Origin: Nonomuraea sp. NEAU-A123
GTDB lineage: Bacteria; Actinomycetota; Actinomycetes; Streptosporangiales; Streptosporangiaceae
Direction of reading: 5' to 3'
Assembly (NCBI RefSeq): GCF_018603905.1
Contig: NZ_JAHFZZ010000003.1
Span: forward strand, 496,001-560,000
Length of the DNA stretch: 64,000 nucleotides
This document shows, piece by piece, positions 8,117 through 14,894 of this stretch. The stretch's first letter is position 1. Each line of letters starts with the position of its first letter. Below the pieces are notes generated by a model. It worked only from the letters and a program-made list of their open reading frames with translations, was not told the origin of the DNA and ran no database searches. The translations under genes and the position numbers were made by a program.

Positions 8117-8754
8117 GCAACTTCGAGGAGCGCCTGCTCAGCGCGCTCAAGGACGACATCGCCAGCAGGAAGGCGGACCTGGTCGTCGAGACCCCGGTAC
8201 GACGCCGCCGGGTCCTGGGACTGGCCGCCGCGGTGGCGGGGGTCGCGGCGGCCACGCTGGTGGCCATGAACGTGTACGGCGGAGCCGCCGCCCCCGCCTT
8301 CGCCGTGACCAAGAGCGCGGACGGGTCGGTCGAGGTGCGGATCAACGAGTTCCGCGACCCGGACGAGCTGGCGGTCAAGCTCGCCGCGGCGGGAGTGACG
8401 GCGGTGGTCGACTACCTGCCGGCGGACCAGACCTGCAAGCAGCCCCGAGGCGAGCACGGGGCCGGCTACGGGCGGGTCGAGAACGGCGTCGACGTCGGGA
8501 GGAACGGCACGGGGATCGCGTTCCGGATCGACAAGGGGCAGGTGGCGGCCGGTCAGACGCTGGTCCTGGCGGTCTCCGTCGACCAGGCGGACAAGCCGCC
8601 CATCGCGACCTCGCTGGAGGTGGTCAAGGGGGCGGTGGCGCCCTGCGAGGCGACCGCGCTGAACCTCCCCCCGGCCTCCGACCCCACCGGCAACGGCCCG
8701 TCCACCGACCAGAAGGCGGGCGAGGGGCCCAGCCTGAACACCAACGGAGGCTGA
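8113..8754 (+). CDS. Membrane-anchored partner of the ECF sigma factor (putative anti-sigma or sensor protein)
   Basis: 213 aa. A short cytoplasmic N-terminus (MSNFEERLLSALKDDIASRK) is followed by arginines and one membrane helix near residues 35-55 (VLGLAAAVAGVAAATLVAMN). An extracytoplasmic domain with two cysteines (in DQTCKQP and PCEAT) and a low-complexity tail complete the protein. There is no H-x3-C-x2-C zinc motif, so it is not a classical ZAS anti-sigma factor. The function is inferred from the ATGA overlap with the sigma gene. Confidence 0.7.
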   Translation: MSNFEERLLSALKDDIASRKADLVVETPVRRRRVLGLAAAVAGVAAATLVAMNVYGGAAAPAFAVTKSADGSVEVRINEFRDPDELAVKLAAAGVTAVVDYLPADQTCKQPRGEHGAGYGRVENGVDVGRNGTGIAFRIDKGQVAAGQTLVLAVSVDQADKPPIATSLEVVKGAVAPCEATALNLPPASDPTGNGPSTDQKAGEGPSLNTNGG

Positions 8755-8820
8755 CGCCCTCAAGCCCGGCCAGGGGGATTGCGGCGTGTCCGCAGCCGTT
8801 CATGAGCCCCTCCGATTGAC

Positions 8821-8868
8821 TTTGTCGCAAGCTATGACGCAAGATGTTGATACAAAGCTTGCGACAAA
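8821..8868. promoter_or_regulatory. Large inverted repeat upstream of the membrane-protein/YtrA operon
   Basis: Perfect 13-bp arms TTTGTCGCAAGCT (8821-8833) and AGCTTGCGACAAA (8856-8868) are separated by 22 bp. The word CGCAAG also recurs at 8838-8843. The right arm ends 11 bp before the ATG at 8880. It looks like a two-site operator for the GntR/YtrA-type regulator encoded second in the operon. It is too far from any upstream gene end to be read simply as a terminator. Confidence 0.65.
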
Positions 8869-8879
8869 AGGAGAAGGGC

Positions 8880-9704
8880 ATGACGAACAGCTCCATGCCG
8901 GGCGCCGGGCCGCGGCAGGCGGATGTCCAAGGCGCGGAGGCCTGGCTACTGCGGCACGGCCTCGGCGACGGCCCACCGACGCCGTTACTGACCGCGCGGC
9001 TGGCAGTACGGCGGCGGGCGCGGCTCCTCGGCAGCGTCCTGTCGGCTGCGCTGATCATCGGGGCCGCGCTGGTACAGGCCTCTGACCGGCTGGCCGTTCC
9101 CGCGTCCGGCTGGTTCGGGTCGTACCAGCCGACGAAGGTGCTGGTCCTGAGCGCGTTCATCGTCGGGCTGTTGGTGGTCCGGACGCTGCTTGACGCCTGG
9201 ATCCGGCGCGTCGACCGGCGGGCCGGGGTGGCGCTGGCGCGGCGGGCGGCCCATCCGGTGCAGCCCGGCTGGCGGGCCCTGCTCGGGCGGCCGTACGCCG
9301 CCTTCGCGGTCGGCACCTTGGCCGGTTCGTTCGCGCTGGGGGCCAGCGCACTGGCCGTCAACGAGGGCACCGCGCGGCAGGCAGCCGTCGTGCTGCTGGT
9401 CGCCGTGGCCGGGGTCGGCGTCGGCGCGGCCCTGCAAGTGCGCGAGCTGCTGGCCCGGCCGGTCGTTGCCGAGGACGAGGTCTCACTGACGGCCGACGTC
9501 ATCATGCGCGTCGAGGACGCGCGCGAGAGCACCACGCCAGGCACGCTGTGGTCGCTGCCGATGGTGTTGCTGTTCGGGTCCGCGCCCGACTGGTGGAACG
9601 CCGCCTCCATTGGCTTCCTGCTGCTGGGCTTGGCCGCCTACATCGCGGTCCAGGTCAGGACGCCGTGTGCCGCGGCCATGGCGCGGCACGTGGTGGGCAT
9701 CTGA
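8880..9704 (+). CDS. Conserved membrane protein cotranscribed with a YtrA-type regulator
   Basis: 274 aa from the ATG at 8880, with AAAAGGAGAAGG just upstream. Hydrophobic helices lie near residues 48-66, 88-106, 142-165, 170-188, 225-240 and 245-265, giving about six membrane segments. It has no ABC motifs or catalytic motifs I recognise. The stop TGA shares one base with the regulator's ATG, so the pair is coupled. By analogy with other YtrA operons it may take part in a cell-envelope response, but the function is unknown. Confidence 0.75.
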   Translation: MTNSSMPGAGPRQADVQGAEAWLLRHGLGDGPPTPLLTARLAVRRRARLLGSVLSAALIIGAALVQASDRLAVPASGWFGSYQPTKVLVLSAFIVGLLVVRTLLDAWIRRVDRRAGVALARRAAHPVQPGWRALLGRPYAAFAVGTLAGSFALGASALAVNEGTARQAAVVLLVAVAGVGVGAALQVRELLARPVVAEDEVSLTADVIMRVEDARESTTPGTLWSLPMVLLFGSAPDWWNAASIGFLLLGLAAYIAVQVRTPCAAAMARHVVGI

Positions 9705-10084
9705 TGATCGTCATCGACGCCGGCTCGCCGGTGCCGCCGTTCGAGCAGTTGCGGGCCCAACTCGCCCGGCAGATCCAGGACCGTACGCTGGCCGTGGGCT
9801 TCCGGCTGCCGACCATCCGCCGGCTCGCGGCCGACCTCGGCCTGGCCATCAACACGGTCGGCCGGGCCTACCGGGAGCTGGAAGAGGCCGGGCTGATCGA
9901 GACCCGGGGGCGGGCCGGGTCGTTCGTGTCAGCGGCCGGCCAGGCGGCCCGCGAACGAGCCCGCCAGGCCGCCGCCGACTACGCGGCCGTCGTGGCGAGC
10001 GTCGGCATCGATGAGAGCGAGGCACTCTGCATCGTCCAGGCGGCCCTGAGATCCGGTGACGCGGCGGCCCCCGCTTCGCTCTGA
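9704..10084 (+). CDS. GntR-family transcriptional regulator, YtrA subfamily
   Basis: 126 aa from the ATG at 9704. The winged helix near residues 5-75 reads PVPPFEQLRAQLARQIQDRT and LPTIRRLAADLGLAINTVGR. Only a short C-terminal helix follows, which defines the YtrA subfamily: no large effector domain is present. It is cotranscribed with the preceding membrane protein and probably binds the 13-bp inverted repeat at 8821-8868, an autoregulated arrangement known for this subfamily. Confidence 0.92.
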   Translation: MIVIDAGSPVPPFEQLRAQLARQIQDRTLAVGFRLPTIRRLAADLGLAINTVGRAYRELEEAGLIETRGRAGSFVSAAGQAARERARQAAADYAAVVASVGIDESEALCIVQAALRSGDAAAPASL

Positions 10085-10141
10085 CCTGGCTCCCCGGGAA
10101 TCCGACCCGCCGACCACCGTCCACATGGGCCGAGCGTGCTC

Positions 10142-11584
10142 CTACCGGGCGGCGGAAAGCAGGGACAGGGCCTTGGCCATCGCCGGGTCGCGGCCCTTGC
10201 GCAGGTCCTTCGCGGTCAGCGGCAGGTAGTGGTCGGGCGCCACGCCGATGCCGTTGATCAGTTCGCGGTTGGCGCCCACCTGGTAGGCCGCGGGCAGCGT
10301 CAGGAGACTCCCGTCGTCCAGCGTGAACATACCGGCGGGTCCCGACACCATGCCCGACGTACGCGACCCGATCAGCGGCCCGACCTTGAGGTCCTTGACC
10401 GCGGCGGAGAAAGCGTCGCAGGCCGAGGCGCAGATGCCGTCGGTGAGCACGACCAGGGGCAGGCCGAGCAGCGGGACCGCGTCGTCGGTGCGGTTGGGCG
10501 TGCACGTGTTGTCCGGGGCACAGTCGTAACTGTGCACCTTGCCGTGTACGAAGGCACTGAGCAGCTTGACGACCTCGGCGGGCGAGCCGCCGTTGGTGCC
10601 GCGCAGGTCGAGGACGAGGCCACGCGGTCTCTTGTCCGCACGCAGTCCGGCGATGGCGGCCAGGACCTGGTCGGCGGTCCCGGGCTGGAAGTTGGTGAGC
10701 TTGATCGCGGCCACGTCGCCGGCGAGCCGGCGGGCCGTCACGGGCCGCGTCGTGGGCGTGAACACTTTCGGCCCCAGCGTCGTCTTCCTGACGCGGCCGG
10801 TGGCAGGGTCGAGCAGCGCCAGCCGCACCGGGTCCGGCCGGTTGCCGGAGTATTCGGGGTTGAGCAGGTTCATGGCGCCGCTGGACAGGACACCGTCCAC
10901 GAAGACAGGCGCGCCGTTGACGGACTGCACGACCTCGCCTGGACGTATCCGAGCGACGGCGGCCGGGCCGCCCTGCACGGCGTTGACGAACAACGGAGCC
11001 ACCGCCTTCTGCGGTGCCCGGTACGTGATCGAATAGCCGGGCGAGGTGGTGAAACCGAGGCCGTAGGCGTCGCCCGGCTTACCTGGCGGTTGCTCTCGGC
11101 GGCCCCACTGCGAGTGATTGTCGTGCAGGCTGCTCACCATGCCCTTGATCGTCGCCCCTGCCACGGCTTGCCGCAGCGCGGCGTCGTCCGGCAGATCGGC
11201 CACCACCCGCTCGTACCCGGCCGCGAATGCGTTCAGGTCGGTCGTGCGGTTCCCGGTCAGCGGCGGCATGGTGGCGTCGGGCCGGTCCATGCCGCGGCGG
11301 TTCAGCTCCTCGGTGAGCCCGGCGAACCCGGCCGCGAGCACCGCCCGGTGGTCGAGCCGCTCGCGACCGTAGAAGGCGGTGAAGATGCAGTCGTACGCCT
11401 GCTTGATGGTGCTCAGGCCGGTGGCGACGGGCTGGTCCGGCTTGGCGCCGCACGCGGAGGCCACGGTCCGCACGGTTGCCTCGGTCCGCACGGTTGCCTC
11501 GGTCCGCGCGGTCGCCGCGGCGCCGGACGTCGCCAACGTCAGGACGCCGGTGCAGGCCAGCGCGGTCAAGAGGGAACGCTTCAC
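10142..11584 (-). CDS. Secreted S41-family peptidase (tail-specific/C-terminal processing type)
   Basis: 480 aa. The N-terminal signal peptide MKRSLLTALACTGVLTLATS is followed by a Thr/Val/Arg-rich stretch from an 18-bp tandem repeat (11470-11505). A PDZ-like segment lies in the middle (YSITYRAPQKAVAPLFVNAV, VQSVNGAPVFVDG). The S41 catalytic core follows: LVLDLRGTNGGSPAEVVKLL and the nucleophile region VVLTDGICASACDAFSAAV. It is probably exported and acts on peptides or cell-wall proteins. It is convergent with the YtrA gene. The upstream serine hydrolase is on the same strand, 36 bp away, and may share an operon. Confidence 0.88.
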   Translation of the reverse strand: MKRSLLTALACTGVLTLATSGAAATARTEATVRTEATVRTVASACGAKPDQPVATGLSTIKQAYDCIFTAFYGRERLDHRAVLAAGFAGLTEELNRRGMDRPDATMPPLTGNRTTDLNAFAAGYERVVADLPDDAALRQAVAGATIKGMVSSLHDNHSQWGRREQPPGKPGDAYGLGFTTSPGYSITYRAPQKAVAPLFVNAVQGGPAAVARIRPGEVVQSVNGAPVFVDGVLSSGAMNLLNPEYSGNRPDPVRLALLDPATGRVRKTTLGPKVFTPTTRPVTARRLAGDVAAIKLTNFQPGTADQVLAAIAGLRADKRPRGLVLDLRGTNGGSPAEVVKLLSAFVHGKVHSYDCAPDNTCTPNRTDDAVPLLGLPLVVLTDGICASACDAFSAAVKDLKVGPLIGSRTSGMVSGPAGMFTLDDGSLLTLPAAYQVGANRELINGIGVAPDHYLPLTAKDLRKGRDPAMAKALSLLSAAR

Positions 11585-11620
11585 GCTGATGGGTCTCCTT
11601 CGCTCATCGGACGGATCCGG

Positions 11621-12700
11621 TCATTGGCCGGGGCAGAGGACGGCTTCCGCTGCCTTGGTGATGGCGTCGCCGACGGCCATGGCCCGCTCGTTATCGATCT
11701 TCAGCGTGGCGGCCACCGCGAACTGAATCCGGCCGTCGGTCGAGGAGAAGGTGATGGAGTTGATCCCGGGGATGCTGCCTGAGGCCGACGCGACCGTTCC
11801 GCCGCACAGGCTGGGCCGCGGCCGCGGCGGTTGCAGGTTCGGCGGCAGGAGCTTGCCCTGGTTGAGCGCGCGGTAGAAGGCGCTGAGGTCGTGCGCGGTG
11901 GAGATCGCTCCTTCGGAGCTGATGGTGGCGTTGACCCGGTCGACGTCGCGTGGTCTGCCCTTGGCGTCGGGGTAGTAGCCGTGTCCGTGCGGACCCTTGA
12001 TCTGGTCGGAGACCTTGGTGGCCAGATAGGTGTGCTTCATGCCGAGTGGAGTGAACAGCCGCCGCGCGAACTCGGTGGCCCGATCATGGCCGGTCAGCTT
12101 CTCGATGATCATTCCGAGGAGGACGTAGTTGGTGGTGGAGTAGAGGTACTCTCCCGGCTCGCCCTGGCGAGGCACGGTACGTGAGGCCTTCACCAGGTCG
12201 ATCGGCTTGTAGGCGGTGGTGAAGTCGAAGACGTCGAACTTCCCGCTGGCGATGAAGTCGGGGATGCCGGAGGTGTGGCGGATCAGCTGCTGCACGGTGA
12301 TCTCGTCGGCCCGATCCACATAGTCGTGCTTGGCCACTTCGGGCAGGACATCGCTGAGCTTGTCCTCCAGGCCGAGCTTGCCTTCCCCGACCAGTTGCAG
12401 GACGATCGTGGCCTCCATGAGCTTGGTCTGGGATGCGATGCGGTAACGGGAATCCGAGGGGATGCGCCCGCCCTTGCCGCCGAGCAGGCGTGAACCCGCC
12501 GTCCCCTGGCCCACCCGCTTGCCGTCGACGTACACCTGTCCGATGGCCCCCACCACGCCGTCGGTCTTCGCCACGTTCTCTATCGCCTGCTGGACGTCTC
12601 CCAGCTTGACCTGGTCGGCGGCGGCCGCGGGTACGGGGACGCTCAACGCCAGCACCGCGCATGCCACCCCGGCCACGCCAACGGTTCTCCTACGCCTCAT
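11621..12700 (-). CDS. Secreted serine hydrolase, beta-lactamase/D-Ala-D-Ala carboxypeptidase fold
   Basis: 359 aa with a clear signal peptide (MRRRRTVGVAGVACAVLALS, cleavage near AAAA). The nucleophile motif S-x2-K is ASQTKLM near residues 90-96, and the second motif region reads EYLYSTTNYVLLGMI. The third triad motif, usually H-x-G or K-T-G near the C-terminus, appears only as SASGSIPG, with no histidine or lysine at the expected place. It may be a catalytically altered member. It probably acts on peptidoglycan peptides or esters outside the cell. It is divergent from a degraded two-component system. Confidence 0.85.
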   Translation of the reverse strand: MRRRRTVGVAGVACAVLALSVPVPAAAADQVKLGDVQQAIENVAKTDGVVGAIGQVYVDGKRVGQGTAGSRLLGGKGGRIPSDSRYRIASQTKLMEATIVLQLVGEGKLGLEDKLSDVLPEVAKHDYVDRADEITVQQLIRHTSGIPDFIASGKFDVFDFTTAYKPIDLVKASRTVPRQGEPGEYLYSTTNYVLLGMIIEKLTGHDRATEFARRLFTPLGMKHTYLATKVSDQIKGPHGHGYYPDAKGRPRDVDRVNATISSEGAISTAHDLSAFYRALNQGKLLPPNLQPPRPRPSLCGGTVASASGSIPGINSITFSSTDGRIQFAVAATLKIDNERAMAVGDAITKAAEAVLCPGQ

Positions 12701-12819
12701 GGTCGATCACCCTTTTCTGATGGGACTTCGTGGGCGACCACATCTACCGGCCGGCACCGATCGGTGGCCGATCGGCGACCCATATCCGTTCCATATGCGG
12801 GCGTTGCGATACTGCCCGG
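12701..12819. promoter_or_regulatory. Divergent promoter region, serine hydrolase / remnant response regulator
   Basis: 119 bp between divergent starts. It contains two copies of GCCGATCGG-like palindromes (about 12758-12777) and the dyad CATAT-N7-ATATG (12781-12797). These are candidate operators of the now broken OmpR-type regulator. No convincing -10/-35 pair stands out. Confidence 0.35.
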
Positions 12820-13086
12820 ATGCGCGTGCTCTTGGTCGAAGACGAGCAGCCCCTCGCCGGGTACACCGAAGCCGGGCTGCGCAAGCACGGCTTCACCGTC
12901 GACGTCGCCCTCGACGGGCGGACCGCGCTGGACAAGTGCGAGATCACGCCGTACGACGTGGTGGTCCTGGACCGGGACCTGCCGGATCACCGTCGGCACA
13001 TGCGCCGCAAGCTCGGCGACCCGCCGCTGATCGAGACCGTCACCGGCGCCGGCTGCCGGATCGGCGGCGCGGGATGGTCCGGCTGA
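12820..13086 (+). pseudogene. OmpR-type response regulator with a large internal deletion
   Basis: The frame encodes 88 aa instead of about 220. Residues 1-55 are a good receiver-domain start (MRVLLVEDEQPLAGYTEAGL to YDVVVLDRDLP, including the phospho-acceptor Asp). Without a frame change they join the very end of a winged-helix domain (HMRRKLGDPPLIETVTGAGC). About 130 residues, covering the rest of the receiver and the recognition helix, are missing. The product could not bind DNA normally. Its stop overlaps the kinase start as in an intact operon. Confidence 0.88.
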
Positions 13087-13583
13087 CCGCCCGGGCCCGG
13101 CTCGCATCGCTGCAGACCGCCCTGGTGCTGGCCGCCGGCGCCGCGCTGACCGGGTTGACCTACCTGCTGATGCGGCGCCGCGTGATCTTCACCCACCTGG
13201 ACCCGCTCGGCACTCCCTCGCCGGGTACGTCGCCGCAGGACGGGCTGCTCGCTCTCGCCGACCGGGTGCAGGCCGACACCCTGTCCGCGCTGCTGCCCCA
13301 GGCCGCTCTGGCGCTCGTCGTGGTGACCGGGCTGGCCGCCGTACTGAGCTGGCTGGTGGCCGGTCGGGTGCTGCGGCCGATCCGGGTGATCTCCGCCGCC
13401 CGCCGGTTGTCGGCCGAGAACCTCACCGAGCGGGTCCCGGCCACCACCCCCGCTGACGAGCTGTCCGCGTTGGCGCCTGACGAGTCACCCCGAACGACTT
13501 CGCGATCCTCGAAGCGCTTTCACCTGACGCATAACGCTGAACAACGTCCGCCTTCTCCGACTCGGATAGCTTTCCGCCCATAG
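13074..13583 (+). pseudogene. Truncated sensor histidine kinase (membrane and HAMP part only)
   Basis: 170-codon frame from the ATG at 13074. It shows membrane helix 1 (QTALVLAAGAALTGLTYLLM), a short external loop, helix 2 (LLPQAALALVVVTGLAAVLS) and a HAMP segment (VAGRVLRPIRVISAARRLSA to PADELSALA). Homology ends at about base 13480, before the phospho-acceptor helix. The remaining 34 codons are unrelated, and no ATPase domain follows. The kinase is therefore dead. The break lies 110 bp before the Tn7-like element, so the element itself did not cut the gene. Confidence 0.85.
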
Positions 13584-13585
13584 AC

Positions 13586-13590
13586 TTCGG
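13586..13590. repeat. Target-site duplication TTCGG, left copy
   Basis: These five bases directly precede the element's TGTAGG terminus and match exactly the five bases after its other terminus (21460-21464). Five-bp duplications are the rule for Tn7-family transposition. Confidence 0.9.
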
Positions 13591-13690
13591 TGTAGGTTCC
13601 GTGTTTCGGTGTCACATGCTGGTCCTGTGAGCTGGGCGTTTTGGCGGTTCCACGCTCCGTGTCACCTTGATCGTTCCGCGCTTGGTGTCA
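13591..13690. repeat. Transposon left end with three TnsB-binding-like repeats
   Basis: Read on the minus strand, three 19-20 bp repeats share TGACAC, an AGCG-like core and GGAAC: 13595-13614, 13646-13664 and 13672-13690. The outermost is followed directly by the terminal CCTACA (complement of TGTAGG). Spacings between starts are 51 and 26 bp. The layout of spaced sites at one end and abutting sites at the other is that of Tn7 left and right ends. Confidence 0.8.
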
Positions 13691-13796
13691 TTTCCTCGGC
13701 GTCCGGCGGAAAGACAGCACCCCTGTTATCTGGCGGTCGCCGAGACGTTATGGGTGGTTTCGCATGTTGAGGCCCAGCCCCGTGAGACGCCTTGGG
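13691..13796. other. Unassigned subterminal DNA of the transposon
   Basis: About 100 bp between the left-end repeats and the cargo gene stop. I see no gene or further convincing TnsB-type repeat in it. Confidence 0.5.
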
Positions 13797-14687
13797 TCAG
13801 GTTCCGGCCGCGGGGTCCGATGGCGGTTCAGTGCTCCTAGTGTGAAGCGCAAGGCCGCCACCGTTCGCGGGCCGGAACCCCAGTCCATGGAGCTCGGGAT
13901 CGTCGACCGCGGTGACCACGCGTAGGGCGCCGGCCTCGGCTACCTCGCAGACCACGAGACGCACCAGCGCGTCGCGCACCTCTGATGGGACGCCGGGCTG
14001 GATGTGCACCAGGTCGAGACGGGCGATGGTGCGTCGCTTGTCCTCCCAGGATGCGGCTGCCTGACCGACATAAGGTTCCCCGTGGGCGTTGTCGACGTAG
14101 GCCTGAAGCCAGCAGGCAAGCCTGGCCTCGACGATCAGCTGTCTGGGAATGGTGACATCCATCCCTGCCTGGGCCAGCCAGGCGCCGACCTCGGACACAG
14201 GCGGAGAAACCGATGCCGGCAGCGATCCGAGAATGGAATAGGCCTTCTCGAGGTCATCCGGCGAGGCGGAGAGCTTTAGGTCGTTGAGTGCAACGCGACC
14301 GATGTAGAACCCGGCGGGCCAGGCGTCCGGGGCATCGTGAGTGTCCAGCAGGACGTACCCATCTCGGATCATCCGGCGGCTTCGACGAACCAGGCCGTTA
14401 TCGAGTTCGATCGCGAAGCGGGATGCGAAGTCTGCGGCCCATTCATCAGGCGCGGTCACCGGCAGGCCGGTGTACGAACCGCCAGTCCACGGACTCGCCG
14501 ATCCCCTCGGGAACTCGACCTTGATGGCATATGTGTTCGGATCTCGCCGCCAATGGAAGATCACCAGCATGCCGCCGGACTCTGCCACGACATCGACCGC
14601 GGAGTATCCGTCCAGCACAGCGCCCGCACGTAGCAAGCGTGTCCTGACCGCTTCGAGGACCTCCTGCCGGGACCACTCAATTGTCAT
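13797..14687 (-). CDS. Cargo protein of unknown function
   Basis: 296 aa, beginning MTIEWSRQEVLEAVRTRLLR. I do not recognise the family. It has no signal peptide, no membrane helix and no zinc-binding cysteine cluster. The sequence mixes beta-rich stretches (GGMLVIFHWRRDPNTYAIKV) with helical ones (VEARLACWLQAYVDNAHGEP). It is the only gene in the element besides the transposition machinery, and sits at the far end from tnsA, where Tn7-like elements carry cargo such as defence or resistance genes. A defence or stress role is possible but unsupported by any motif. Confidence 0.7.
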   Translation of the reverse strand: MTIEWSRQEVLEAVRTRLLRAGAVLDGYSAVDVVAESGGMLVIFHWRRDPNTYAIKVEFPRGSASPWTGGSYTGLPVTAPDEWAADFASRFAIELDNGLVRRSRRMIRDGYVLLDTHDAPDAWPAGFYIGRVALNDLKLSASPDDLEKAYSILGSLPASVSPPVSEVGAWLAQAGMDVTIPRQLIVEARLACWLQAYVDNAHGEPYVGQAAASWEDKRRTIARLDLVHIQPGVPSEVRDALVRLVVCEVAEAGALRVVTAVDDPELHGLGFRPANGGGLALHTRSTEPPSDPAAGT

Positions 14688-14894
14688 ATGTCCAGCCTCC
14701 CACGCCCTTCTCCTTAATCGGATCGGGACATGTCACTGAAGATCGTGGGGTCTCCCCGTCGAGGGGGAAACGGTTTGCTGGTGTTGGCCATCTACTGTGC
14801 GATGAGCCAGGAGACGGGTTCGGACTGAGTGAGCGTCACTCGTTCGTCGGACGCCAGACGAATCAGCTGGGCTGATCTACTTGCCTGACGTGGC
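14688..14894. other. Gap between tniQ and the cargo gene
   Basis: 207 bp without a coding frame. It contains the dyad GAGTGA-gcg-TCACTC (14827-14841), which could be a tniQ terminator stem or an operator for the cargo gene. The cargo promoter must lie here if it is not read through from tniQ. Confidence 0.45.

Noticed and set aside
10136..11782. 548-aa plus-strand ORF opposite the S41 peptidase
   Set aside because: Low-complexity Gly/Arg/Val content, no domain, and fully antisense to a peptidase with signal peptide and active-site motifs.
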